Assembly: GCA_946498245.1 (NCBI GenBank)
Contig: CAMMNN010000023.1
Coordinates: 1 to 55,576 of the forward strand
Direction of reading: 5' to 3'
Source: an uncultured Clostridium sp.
GTDB taxonomy: Bacteria > Bacillota > Clostridia > Lachnospirales > Lachnospiraceae
Length of the DNA: 55,576 nucleotides
The stretch's first letter is position 1; each line of letters begins with the position of its first letter. Positions 1 to 9,156 of this stretch are shown in pieces. The notes under the pieces were generated by a model, which was not told where the DNA came from, made no database searches, and saw only the letters and a list, made by a program, of their open reading frames with translations. Made by a program: the position numbers and the translations under genes.

Positions 1-614
1 TTCGTGAGGTCCTGGAGCCTCAGTACATAGAAACCCTCAATAAGCGGTTTGAAACAAATCTGCGGCTCAGCAGCCTAATTAATAAGGGAGCTGCAGCTGA
101 GAATCTGAAAACCGGCAACGGACGCATCTATAATGATGCCACTGTTGAACAGGTCATGAAATTCCACTTTGCTGAGAACCGGCAGAATGTAGGGATCTAT
201 GGAGTTACCGGTGCTGGCAAGTCCTATTTCCTGTCTGCCTGTTGTGTGGAAGCATGCAGGCGTAATTACCGTTGTAAGTTTGTAGACTATAGCGATCTGC
301 TGGACGAACTGATCGTTCTCAACCGGCAGGAAGATCTGAACAAGTACCGTAAGAGGATTCGATACTATGCACGGATCCAGCTGCTGTTCATTGATGACTT
401 CGCTATCAGCCGGTATTCCGAGGAAGGGATTAAGATCCTGTACCATCTCATAAAACTTCGAGATGATCTTGGGACCTCCACCCTTTTTACCTGCCAGTAT
501 TCTCCAGATGAATAGGGGAATCAGCTGAGTGATGAGAAGGAATGCTACGGTAAGCTTGACGGAATCCGGCGCAGGCTGACCACAGGATTCACCATACTGA
601 TTGAGAAGGCATAG
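1..614 (+). pseudogene. istB: IS21-type IstB ATPase, 5' truncated by window edge, interrupted by UAG
   Basis: The frame is open from base 3 and reads as the AAA+ helper ATPase of IS21-family transposition. It has a Walker A motif (GVTGAGKS) and a Walker B motif (LLFIDDF), followed by the sensor-like segment LFTCQYSPDE. At 513-515 a TAG stands where IstB proteins normally have Trp (an S/E-D/E-W-Y/H motif), so a single TGG-to-TAG change explains the stop. Beyond it the same frame continues for 32 codons (ending ILIEKA) to a TAG at 612-614, as expected for an IstB C-terminus. The 5' end and istA lie outside the window. The gene is therefore probably inactive unless the stop is a sequencing error. 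Confidence 0.85.
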
Positions 615-680
615 CCTTCCGGAGCAAGTCTCAATACTGATTAGCAGGGCGGAGCTCCCTCTGCCCTGCCAATTTCTAAA

Positions 681-732
681 ACTGGCCGTTTAATATGGCC
701 CTAACTGGCCGGAAAATGCGGCCCTGCTGGCC
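681..732. repeat. Repeated TGGCC/GCGGCC motifs, probable IS21 right end
   Basis: Five copies of a GGCC core (TGGCC or GCGGCC) are packed into about 50 bases, at 683, 696, 706, 718 and 728. They lie just downstream of the istB remnant. IS21-family ends carry several short transposase-binding repeats, so this is a plausible right terminus. The exact outer boundary and any target duplication cannot be fixed because the left end is outside the window. Confidence 0.4.
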
Positions 733-782
733 GCAGAAAGTGGCTATTTGCAGCTACCAGCAGGGATAGTGTGTCCAACATC

Positions 783-974
783 TCATAAATATCGGTAGTC
801 TCCTTCTTCATAACCGACCTCTGTTTCCTGGCGCTTCAGCAGGTTCTCAAAGGAATGCTTGCTGTCGTCATCTTTGTAAGTACCGGATATGGCTGTTGCG
901 GCATATTCGTCGGGGTTGCTCTGTGGCGTTGTATCCTGCGTGGATTTGTAAACAGTATGGAGCCAGGAAAATTC
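783..974 (-). pseudogene. C-terminal coding remnant of unknown protein
   Basis: A 63-codon frame runs from an in-frame stop at 975-977 to TGA at 783-785 and has no credible start. Its hydrophilic composition (TYKDDDSKHSFENLLKRQE, YEEGDYRYL at the end) looks like a real protein tail and not a chance frame. It abuts the IS21 end, so it may be the gene the element disrupted or another mobile-element gene. I do not recognise the family. Confidence 0.3.
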
Positions 975-1070
975 CTAGAAGCAGTATGGGCTCTTTAAAA
1001 GATCCAAATGATGGAGTTGGGGAGTTGGAAGGATTCATGCGTATGTCGTGCATTCTTACAGATTTTACTA

Positions 1071-1099
1071 TAGAAACATCGCCCCTTCTATGGTATAAT
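1071..1099 (+). promoter_or_regulatory. Extended -10 promoter of manA
   Basis: TATAAT (1094-1099) is preceded by TG at the extended -10 position. A -35-like TAGAAA (1071-1076) sits 17 bases upstream. Transcription would begin near 1106. This excludes the upstream in-frame ATG at 1098, which lies in the -10 box, and supports the ATG at 1134. Confidence 0.7.
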
Positions 1100-1133
1100 G
1101 CAGGAACAATGTCTACACATAAACGGAGTAACT

Positions 1134-2069
1134 ATGAAAGAAATTTTATTTTTGGATCCGGTTTTTAAAGAAACCATATGGGGCGGGGACCGCCTGGGAA
1201 CCGAATGGATGTACAATATTCCCAGCGCACACACCGGGGAATGTTGGGCTATTAGCGCTCATCCCCATGGGGACTGCATTATCCAAAATGGAGAGTACGC
1301 AGGACGCCATCTCAGTTGGCTTTGGGATCATCACAAAGAACTGTTCAACAATTTTCCCGGCCAGTTTTTTCCTCTTCTTATTAAAATTATCGATGCAAAA
1401 GAGGATTTAAGCATACAGGTTCATCCAGACAATGCTTATGCAGCTTCTCACGAAAATGGGGCTCTTGGAAAGAGCGAATGCTGGTATATTCTAAACTGCA
1501 AACGGGATAGTGAAATTGTCTACGGGCACAATGCCAAAACCAAAGAAGAATTAAAAAAACTGATTCAGCAGCAGGAATGGAATAAACTGATTCGGACTCT
1601 TCCTATCAAACCAGGAGATTTTCTGCAGATTTCTCCTGGTACAGTTCATGCAATTAAAGGCGGCACTATGCTTCTGGAAGTTCAGCAAACCTCAGACATT
1701 ACGTACCGCCTCTACGATTATGGTCGTCTTCAGGAAGGGAAGCCCAGAGAGCTCCATATTGCTAAAGCCCTGGACGTTATCCGATGTCCCCATAAAGATG
1801 AAATTGTAGAAACCTATGGTCAGGCCCAGATGGGAGATCTTCAAATTATTCCTCTGATCTCAAATCAAAATTATACGGTTCGTCGGATTCGCTGCCGCCG
1901 TCAAGCCAGCTTAAAGCAAAGGTACTCTTTTTTAGCAGCAAGTGTCATCAAAGGCTCCGGAACCATTGACAAGATTCCTATCCGACAGGGAAGCCACTTT
2001 ATCCTTCCTTACGGCTATGGCAGTTACACCTATACTGGTAATCTTACAATCATAGAGGCATATCTGTAA
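1134..2069 (+). CDS. manA: Class I mannose-6-phosphate isomerase
   Basis: Interconverts fructose-6-phosphate and mannose-6-phosphate, the entry to GDP-mannose. The 311-residue protein matches the short Firmicute class I form. It begins with KETIWGG, has the zinc-ligand segments IQVHPD and GKSECWY near residues 95-120, and a third ligand region PGTVHAIKGG near residue 170. The start at 1134 has GGAG (1125-1128) at good spacing. An earlier in-frame ATG lies inside the promoter. It is the only complete gene on the plus strand in this block and feeds the convergent GDP-mannose/GDP-D-rhamnose operon. A terminator stem overlaps its stop codon. Confidence 0.95.
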   Translation: MKEILFLDPVFKETIWGGDRLGTEWMYNIPSAHTGECWAISAHPHGDCIIQNGEYAGRHLSWLWDHHKELFNNFPGQFFPLLIKIIDAKEDLSIQVHPDNAYAASHENGALGKSECWYILNCKRDSEIVYGHNAKTKEELKKLIQQQEWNKLIRTLPIKPGDFLQISPGTVHAIKGGTMLLEVQQTSDITYRLYDYGRLQEGKPRELHIAKALDVIRCPHKDEIVETYGQAQMGDLQIIPLISNQNYTVRRIRCRRQASLKQRYSFLAASVIKGSGTIDKIPIRQGSHFILPYGYGSYTYTGNLTIIEAYL

Positions 2070-2100
2070 CCATTTTCGTTCCAGATATGCCTTCTTATTT
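2056..2100 (+). terminator. Rho-independent terminator of manA
   Basis: An 11-base inverted repeat, AGGCATATCTG (2056-2066) and CAGATATGCCT (2082-2092), spans the manA stop codon and is followed by a T-rich stretch. The opposite strand has no T-run after the stem, so it should mainly serve manA and not the convergent phosphohexomutase gene. Confidence 0.65.
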
Positions 2101-3821
2101 TAGCTGACAGCATTCAGCAGCTTTTCGATGCTCTCTGCTACCTTCTTTTCTGTTTCTAATGCCTCTTTTCTGTCTGCCCCTGCTACACTGGTATAAAGTT
2201 TCAGTTTAGGTTCCGTTCCTGAAGGTCTGACAACGCAGGAATTGCCTCCTGCAAGCAGATACTTCAATACGTTTGAGGGGGGCAGTCCTGTAATTTTCGC
2301 CGTATTCCCATTTATAGCCGTACGAATCTGTTCCTGGTAATCTTCTACTGCAGTAACCTGCAGTCCTCCCAGCTCCTCTGGCATATTCTTTCTCATTTTT
2401 TCCATAAACTGCTGCATTTTTTTGTATCCCTTTTCCCCTTCTAACTGATAACTGTGCAGCATAGTAAGTGTATAACCATACTTCCGATACAATCCATCAA
2501 GGACTTGCAGCAGGTCCGTCCCATGACTTTTGTAGTATGCGAACATTTCGCAGATCAATAGAGAGCCGTTTACAGCATCTTTATCCCGAACAAAAGTCCC
2601 GGTCAGATAGCCGTAGCTTTCCTCAAAGCCCAACAGAAAGCGTTCTTCTTCTCCTGCCTCTTCCAATTTGCCAATCTGCTCTCCAATATATTTAAAACCG
2701 GTCAAAACCTCTACCATCTCTACACCGTAGTCTGCCGCCACTTTTTTCGCCATATCGGTCGTCACAATGGTTTTGACTGCTACGGGATTCTTCGGCATAT
2801 CATGGTATTGCAGCTTCATTTTGCAGATATAATCCAGCAGTAGGATTCCTACTTCATTTCCATTTAAAAGTTCATAGGTGTCCCCTTTCCGCACTGCAAT
2901 TCCAACTCTGTCACAATCAGGATCTGTTGCCAGAAGCAGATCGCTTTTCAAACGCTTAGCATATTCTATTCCTAGTGCCATTGCTTCTTTTATTTCGGGA
3001 TTAGGGTATGGACAGGTAGGAAAATTTCCATCTGGTTTTTCCTGCTCCCGAACTACAGTTACATTAGAAAAACCGTTTTCTTTCAATACCTCAGTCACGC
3101 ACCGAAGTCCCGCTCCATTTAGCGGAGTATATATAATAGAAACATTTCTGTCAATCTTTTCTTTACATACTGCCAGAGAAGAAATTCTATTAATATAATC
3201 TTCAATAAGCGATTCCGGAATATATGTGATTTTCTTTTCTTTCAGCCCCTCTTCAAAATCCATTCCTTTTATTTCATCGAAAATATCTACAGAATCCATT
3301 TTTTCTAGAATTGCTTTAGCGGCTTCAGCGGTAATCTGGCCGCCATCACACCCATACACCTTATATCCGTTATATTTAGAGGGATTATGGCTGGCGGTAA
3401 TCACAATTCCGCCGCTGCAGGCCAACGCGCGGACTGCATACGATAAAGCCGGAGTCGGCATAAGCTGACGATATATCCATACCCGAATCCCATTTCCTGC
3501 CAGTACTTCTGCCGCAGTCCGTGCAAACAATTCTGATTTTATGCGGCTGTCATAGGCAATAGCAACTGCCGGTGTTTGAAATTTCTCATTTAAATAATCA
3601 GCATATCCCTGAGTTGCCTTTGCCACTGTAAAAATATTCATCCGATTTGTCCCCGCGCCAATGATCCCGCGCAGGCCGCCTGTCCCAAATTCCAGTTGAC
3701 GATAAAAGCGATCATAAATCTCCTCTTCTTTCCCTGAAATGCTTTCCAGTTCTTTCTTTATGTCGGGATCTTTCTCTGCCCGTTTTATCCATCTTTGCCA
3801 TAACTCGATTTCTTTCTTCAT
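2100..3821 (-). CDS. Phosphoglucomutase/phosphomannomutase (alpha-D-phosphohexomutase)
   Basis: Moves phosphate between C6 and C1 of hexoses. Here it most likely makes mannose-1-phosphate for ManC, and probably glucose-1-phosphate too. All four family motifs are present: the N-terminal GGLRGIIGAGTNRMN, the active-site phosphoserine loop TASHNP, the Mg-binding DPDCDR, the sugar-binding GFEESYG and the phosphate-binding RPSGTEPKLKLY. At 573 residues it has the length of the long Firmicute PgcA type. The start with GGAGGAAATA directly upstream is preferred over an ATG four codons earlier. It is the last gene of the operon, and its first 110 bases overlap the end of the upstream membrane protein gene. 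Confidence 0.93.
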   Translation of the reverse strand: MKKEIELWQRWIKRAEKDPDIKKELESISGKEEEIYDRFYRQLEFGTGGLRGIIGAGTNRMNIFTVAKATQGYADYLNEKFQTPAVAIAYDSRIKSELFARTAAEVLAGNGIRVWIYRQLMPTPALSYAVRALACSGGIVITASHNPSKYNGYKVYGCDGGQITAEAAKAILEKMDSVDIFDEIKGMDFEEGLKEKKITYIPESLIEDYINRISSLAVCKEKIDRNVSIIYTPLNGAGLRCVTEVLKENGFSNVTVVREQEKPDGNFPTCPYPNPEIKEAMALGIEYAKRLKSDLLLATDPDCDRVGIAVRKGDTYELLNGNEVGILLLDYICKMKLQYHDMPKNPVAVKTIVTTDMAKKVAADYGVEMVEVLTGFKYIGEQIGKLEEAGEEERFLLGFEESYGYLTGTFVRDKDAVNGSLLICEMFAYYKSHGTDLLQVLDGLYRKYGYTLTMLHSYQLEGEKGYKKMQQFMEKMRKNMPEELGGLQVTAVEDYQEQIRTAINGNTAKITGLPPSNVLKYLLAGGNSCVVRPSGTEPKLKLYTSVAGADRKEALETEKKVAESIEKLLNAVS

Positions 3822-5022
3822 TATTTCCTCCACTCCTGCGGCCTTTCTGTATCACGCCGCTTGCCAAAATTACCATCCAAAAAAACGGCTGCCGATAATT
3901 AATCACTGTCATACATTCAAAAAATAATGCAGCGTATACTGGCCAATCATGATAAAAGTTTCTCTTCACATTCCGATAAAGCCATATCAAAAAAATTGCC
4001 AATGGAATCGTACCATAATAAAACCATATGCTCAAAAATGTGGAATGAATCTCACTTTTCCATTCTGACAATGAAAATCTCCCATAATCTCCTTCCCCTG
4101 CGCCGAATAAAAGGTATTTCGGGTATAAAATCAGTCGTTCCCAGCCCCGATCATAGATCAGTCCCTGCGCTCCGCCAGTCCACAATTTATAAATTTTTTC
4201 TTGTATCCGGGCTTTTAAGCTGTAATCCGTATTTTCTATTTGAAAATCTGCAGAAGGCCAAATGGCCCAAAGAGCAGCTACTCCAGCAACACCAATAATG
4301 AGCCAAAAAAGAAGCCATATTTTTTTATATTTTTCATTTTTCCTGCTGAAACGGTACAGGACAGAAACGCTGTCAAATAGCGCCAGACAAGCCCACCCTA
4401 AAAATACTCCTGTAGATTTCGTCGCCGCAATCAGGATTCCCGCAATAATGCCATAACACCAAAAGCGTCTTTTGTCTTCCTCATAAAAATGGAGCAGCAG
4501 CAACATTAAAAATATAACATAAGCCATCTGATTAGGGTTGTTAAACGTCCCCATATAACGTGTAGCTCCCCAATATTCATAATAAATGCGGCCAATTCCT
4601 GTTATCAGGAATATCATTTGCAGCAAAAGTGAAACTTTTAAAACAGATTTCACCCCAAGACATATGCCCCGGCGTCCTCCCATTTGTCGAAAAGACCATA
4701 TTACCATCACGCCGTATATCCAATATATAGTAAAAACAATATATTCCTGTTCCCGCCGAAGGAAAAACCATATTGCATTTACTAAGCAGACGCTTATCAG
4801 GAAAATCCAGAGCAGCCAATCTTCCCGTTCAATTCCCAGATTCTGTCGCCTTTTTAAACGCCTTCCTAACAAAATCAAAGCGCAGAACGCGAAGCAAAGA
4901 TCCGCCAGTCCCACTGTTCCGGACGGAAACAGGTAAAAAGGTTTTAAAAAAACTCCCAGTAAAAAAAGGATTCCTTCCAATCCCTCGTTTCGCTCCATCA
5001 GCCATTTTTTCAACGCCTGCAT
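3712..5022 (-). CDS. Polytopic membrane protein, O-antigen polymerase/ligase-like
   Basis: A hydrophobic protein with about ten membrane segments over residues 15-385. It has a larger extracytoplasmic loop around residues 260-320 (YSLKARIQEKIYKLW, then YLLFGAGEGDYGRF). This layout and the GAGxG-type loop followed by HSTFLSIWFYYG are typical of Wzy polymerase/O-antigen ligase family proteins. The start has AGGAG at 8 bases and lies 3 bases after the rmd stop. The C-terminal 45 residues are very basic and read through the SD and first 37 codons of the downstream phosphohexomutase. That tail may be functional coupling or the result of a lost stop codon. Substrate is unknown. Confidence 0.8.
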   Translation of the reverse strand: MQALKKWLMERNEGLEGILFLLGVFLKPFYLFPSGTVGLADLCFAFCALILLGRRLKRRQNLGIEREDWLLWIFLISVCLVNAIWFFLRREQEYIVFTIYWIYGVMVIWSFRQMGGRRGICLGVKSVLKVSLLLQMIFLITGIGRIYYEYWGATRYMGTFNNPNQMAYVIFLMLLLLHFYEEDKRRFWCYGIIAGILIAATKSTGVFLGWACLALFDSVSVLYRFSRKNEKYKKIWLLFWLIIGVAGVAALWAIWPSADFQIENTDYSLKARIQEKIYKLWTGGAQGLIYDRGWERLILYPKYLLFGAGEGDYGRFSLSEWKSEIHSTFLSIWFYYGTIPLAIFLIWLYRNVKRNFYHDWPVYAALFFECMTVINYRQPFFWMVILASGVIQKGRRSGGNNEERNRVMAKMDKTGRERSRHKERTGKHFRERRGDL

Positions 5023-5025
5023 ATA

Positions 5026-5979
5026 CTACTCTCCTAACCGAATCTGCGTCCTCCAATAGTTCAGGGTGTCTTCCAAAGTATTGGCCAGGGAAATTACCGG
5101 AGTCCAGCCAGTATCCAGCTTTAGCTTTTCAATATCCGCTTCAATAACAGGTACGTCAATAGGACGCAGCCTTAAAGGATCTGTCCGGACTTCCACAGGA
5201 ATTGCTGAAAAACCCAAAATCCGTTCCAAAAGTTTGCGGATCTCTACAGCTCTGCCGGATCCCACATTATAAATTTCTCCCTTTCTTCCATGCTCCGCAA
5301 GGAGAGTGTAAGCTCTGACTACATCTCTGACATCTGTAAAGTCCCGACGTGCCGCCAAATTCCCGACGTTTATAATTGGTTCTCTTTTCCCTGCCTCAAT
5401 CTCCGCCACCTGTCTGCAAAAATCTGAGGCTACAAAAATGGGGGCCTGCCCCGGTCCAATATGATTAAACGCCCGAATCATCACAATATCCATATTATAA
5501 GCTCTAGCATAAATAGTTCCCAGCATATTTTGGCAGGCCTTTGTCACCGCATAAATATTTCCAGGCCGCAGAACCGTTTCCTCTTTTACCGGCGTTTCTT
5601 CCGGGCGGATATACCCGTATTCCTCGCCAGAGCCGATTAGCAAGATTCTTGGGTTACCCCCCCATTCTCTTACCGCGTCCAATATGGTCAAAGTCCCCTT
5701 AATATTTACATCTACCGTCAAACCAGGGTTTTTCCAGGACAACCCCACTGAACTTTGGGCCGCCAGATGAAAAATAAAATCCGGTTTTATCTCAGCCAGC
5801 AGATTCTTCACTGCCAGGGAATCCATAATATCCAAATTGTACACATCAATTCCCGGATTATCTATTTTATCGCTGGGAAGCTTGGTAACAGCAATAGACC
5901 ATATGCAGTTTCTCTGTATATGGTCTATTAAATATTGCCCTACAAAGCCAGCCCCTCCAATAATTAACGCTTTCTTCAT
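5026..5979 (-). CDS. rmd: GDP-6-deoxy-D-mannose (GDP-D-rhamnose) reductase
   Basis: An extended short-chain dehydrogenase that reduces the 4-keto intermediate made by Gmd to GDP-D-rhamnose. Visible features are the N-terminal GGAGFVGQYL nucleotide loop, the active-site segment GSGEEYG, the YAVTK catalytic pair, FNHIGPGQ and RDFTDVRDVVRAY, all characteristic of Rmd and not of GDP-fucose synthase. The ATG with AAGGGTG upstream is chosen over a GTG four codons earlier. It follows gmd by 14 bases, which supports a two-step pathway. GDP-4-keto reductases with altered stereochemistry (for example to GDP-6-deoxy-talose) cannot be excluded by eye. Confidence 0.85.
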   Translation of the reverse strand: MKKALIIGGAGFVGQYLIDHIQRNCIWSIAVTKLPSDKIDNPGIDVYNLDIMDSLAVKNLLAEIKPDFIFHLAAQSSVGLSWKNPGLTVDVNIKGTLTILDAVREWGGNPRILLIGSGEEYGYIRPEETPVKEETVLRPGNIYAVTKACQNMLGTIYARAYNMDIVMIRAFNHIGPGQAPIFVASDFCRQVAEIEAGKREPIINVGNLAARRDFTDVRDVVRAYTLLAEHGRKGEIYNVGSGRAVEIRKLLERILGFSAIPVEVRTDPLRLRPIDVPVIEADIEKLKLDTGWTPVISLANTLEDTLNYWRTQIRLGE

Positions 5980-5993
5980 AGTATATTTCACCC

Positions 5994-7049
<1,056 letters not shown>

Positions 7050-7053
7050 TTAT

Positions 7054-8124
7054 CTAAATATATTCATCGCGGTTGCAGATTTTAAGGTTTTCCAAGACCT
7101 TCTTAATATCTCCTGCACTGTCTTTTGCACAAATCAGAGTAGCGTCCTGAGTATCTACCACAATTAGATCCTCCAAACCCACAGCAGCGATTAATTTGCT
7201 CTCGCCCTGGATAATGCATCTGTGGGTATTTACGGTAATCACATTTCCATTTACCACATTTCCGGATTCATTGGTTCGCTTAATCCGTTCTACTGCCAGC
7301 CATGACCCTACATCATCCCAGCCAAAAGTTCCCGGAAGGGTAAAAATCTGTTCCGCCTTTTCCATAATACCGTAATCTACAGATTGGGACTCCATTTCCA
7401 GAAACTCATGCTCCAGTACGTATTCTTCCTCATTTGTCCCTATAGCATTCTGAATTTTTTTCAGCCTTTGATATATGTTGGGCAGATATTTTTCCATATT
7501 ATTCAAAATCGTAGAAACTTTCCACACAAACATACCGCTGTTCCACAGGTATTCTTCCGCTGCCAGATATTCCTTTGCAGTTTCCAAACTGGGCTTTTCC
7601 ACAAATCGCTCCACCGCATAAGCACGGCCTTCACTGATCTGAGAATCAAACTTGATATAGCCGTATCCTGTTTCCGGATAATCCGGAGTAATCCCCAAAG
7701 TAACCAGATTATCCCCCATTTCCGCCACATGGCAGGCATCCTGAAGGGTTCTCAAAAACATTTTATTAAACTTAATCAGATGGTCTGAGGGCAATACCAC
7801 CATAAGCGCATCCCCAAACCTTTTCTCCATATGCACGGCTCCCAGGCCAATGCATGGAGCAGTATTTCTTCCTGCAGGTTCACATAAAATATTCTCCTCC
7901 GGGATCTCTGGAAGCTGCTGCTGAACCAGACCCTTATAGTCTTTATTTGTCGCAATATAAATATTTTCCATCTTTGCCAAAGGAAGAATGCGTTCCACAG
8001 TCAACTGGATCATTGTCTTGCCGTCATCAGTCAAAGACAAAAACTGTTTCGGAAGATTTTTCCTGCTTTTAGGCCAAAATCGTTCTCCTCTGCCCCCGGC
8101 CATAATCAGTGCGGTTATATTCAT
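7054..8124 (-). CDS. manC: Mannose-1-phosphate guanylyltransferase
   Basis: Makes GDP-mannose from mannose-1-phosphate and GTP. The N-terminal signature is ALIMAGGRGERFWPKSR with PKQFL following, then EPAGRNTAPCIGL, VLPSDHLI, FVEKP, WNSGMFVW and the C-terminal GTFGWDDVGSW, all in family order. It has 356 residues and lacks the C-terminal isomerase domain of bifunctional ManC, which fits the separate manA gene here. The ATG with GAGGAGAG upstream is chosen over an earlier in-frame ATG. The stop codon of a broken GT2 gene lies 4 bases upstream, so manC was probably coupled to that gene. Confidence 0.96.
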   Translation of the reverse strand: MNITALIMAGGRGERFWPKSRKNLPKQFLSLTDDGKTMIQLTVERILPLAKMENIYIATNKDYKGLVQQQLPEIPEENILCEPAGRNTAPCIGLGAVHMEKRFGDALMVVLPSDHLIKFNKMFLRTLQDACHVAEMGDNLVTLGITPDYPETGYGYIKFDSQISEGRAYAVERFVEKPSLETAKEYLAAEEYLWNSGMFVWKVSTILNNMEKYLPNIYQRLKKIQNAIGTNEEEYVLEHEFLEMESQSVDYGIMEKAEQIFTLPGTFGWDDVGSWLAVERIKRTNESGNVVNGNVITVNTHRCIIQGESKLIAAVGLEDLIVVDTQDATLICAKDSAGDIKKVLENLKICNRDEYI

Positions 8125-8128
8125 AATG

Positions 8129-8438
8129 TCATCTCTCCTCATACCTTCTATTTCTGGAATTTTCTGCTAAAATGTTCAGATATTCCGCGTCAATGCCCCG
8201 GAACATACTTCGGATTACGTCGCCTTTTCCCTGTGTACGTTCCCGATGCACAATTGCGTCTGCTTTTTTGCGATTTCGCCCGTTCCATCTGTTGAATTAT
8301 TATCATAAGCGAAAATATCCGTCTAGGGAAGCGCCGCCTTATACTCTTTTACACCCTTTTCTATCGTAATGCTTTCATTGTTGATTATTCCGGGGTTCTT
8401 CAATTGTAGCATGAAATCAAAACTGCACTTTTGCTCAT
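8129..8438 (-). pseudogene. GT2 glycosyltransferase, broken and truncated
   Basis: A good SD (AAGGGGGAA) and ATG start MSKSAVLISCYN, the normal opening of a GT2 enzyme. An insertion of about 26 bases then breaks the frame. The family sequence resumes as ESITIEKGVKEYKAALP, is hit by a TAG, and continues as AYDNNSTDGTGEIAKK. It shifts frame again into AIVHRERTQGKGDVIRSMF, then ends early without the DGDDT region or C-terminal domain. The motifs match polyprenol-phosphate-hexose synthase-like GT2 proteins. At least three lesions make it non-functional. It was the first gene behind the operon promoter. Confidence 0.8.
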
Positions 8439-8459
8439 TCCTGTTCCCCCTTGCCGTTC

Positions 8460-8465
8460 ATTTTA
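8460..8465 (-). promoter_or_regulatory. Extended -10 promoter of the manC-gmd-rmd operon
   Basis: On the minus strand ATGGTAAAATG gives a TAAAAT -10 box with the extended TGn. A clear -35 is absent; 17 bases upstream only a T-rich TTCTTT is seen. It lies 22 bases before the start codon of the broken GT2 gene and is the best candidate to drive manC, gmd, rmd and the two genes after them. Confidence 0.5.
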
Positions 8466-9018
8466 CCATATCACAATCAAAAAAAGAAGGGCTTTTCTCT
8501 ACTATTAATTGTAAATTCGCCAAATTTCAGCCATAATATTGCAGAGATTATTTTTCAAAAGGTTTTTATGTCTGCCTGATATTTACCAAAAATCATGGCA
8601 CTCCCGCCTCTGCCCAGATGCTTCCGTTGGTGTGCCTTCTTTTTCTTTTCAATACCTTTAGCCGCTTTTAGTTTGCGGCTTTCCTTAAAGTTTTTGTGTA
8701 TTTCAGAATGAATTCCTCTATGCTTTCATTGCAGAATCTCTAGCTCAGGGCCGCAGTATTACGATTTCCCCCTCCTCTTCGATCTGAGCAGTCCATTCCT
8801 GGAGACGCATTACTCAGCACTCATGGTTATTTCTAAATGCATAGGCTTACCTCCATGTGCCTGTATAAGAAGTTGAGACTTAACTTTTCGTGCAAGTGAT
8901 AGAAATATAGCCTATTGTCTCATATACAATCGCGTCAGTCCAGGTACATACTATCTACCGGTTACGAGTTTTCTGCTAATTGGCTGGATTCGCCCCGCTA
9001 TCCCCCCCCCAAAAAAAA
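8466..9018. other. Gene-free region with a homopolymer tract
   Basis: About 550 bases without an intact gene. A short inverted repeat (AGCCGC at 8660-8665, GCGGCT at 8675-8680) is followed by T-rich sequence on the plus strand and may be a weak terminator. A tract of nine C then nine A lies at 9002-9019. No start, RNA gene or recognisable protein is visible, so this is probably eroded sequence. Confidence 0.4.
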
Positions 9019-9156
9019 ATTACTGCAGGACAAAATGAAATCACGGTTTCTGATATTGTTATTCCCGCCAATTCATACGGTTTTGAGTCCAAATTATATG
9101 CCGCAGAACCTGGAATCCGTCTGCTGGATATTACCTACACAAAAGTAAGGGATTAA
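9019..9156 (+). pseudogene. C-terminal remnant of an unknown protein
   Basis: Directly after the C9A9 tract a plus-strand frame of 45 codons reads like a beta-rich C-terminal domain (AGQNEITVSDIVIPANSYGF, then LLDITYTKVRD) and stops at 9154-9156. There is no usable start. The stop overlaps the stop of the minus-strand YfhO-like gene. The residue pattern suggests a true former gene, now truncated. The family is not recognised. Confidence 0.4.

Noticed and set aside
896..1168. 90-codon plus-strand frame over the manA promoter
   Set aside because: It runs through the promoter and the start of manA in another frame, without SD or recognisable product.
8660..8680. Terminator hairpin in the gene-free region
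   Set aside because: The stem is only six bases and the following T-run is broken, so it is noted only as weak.
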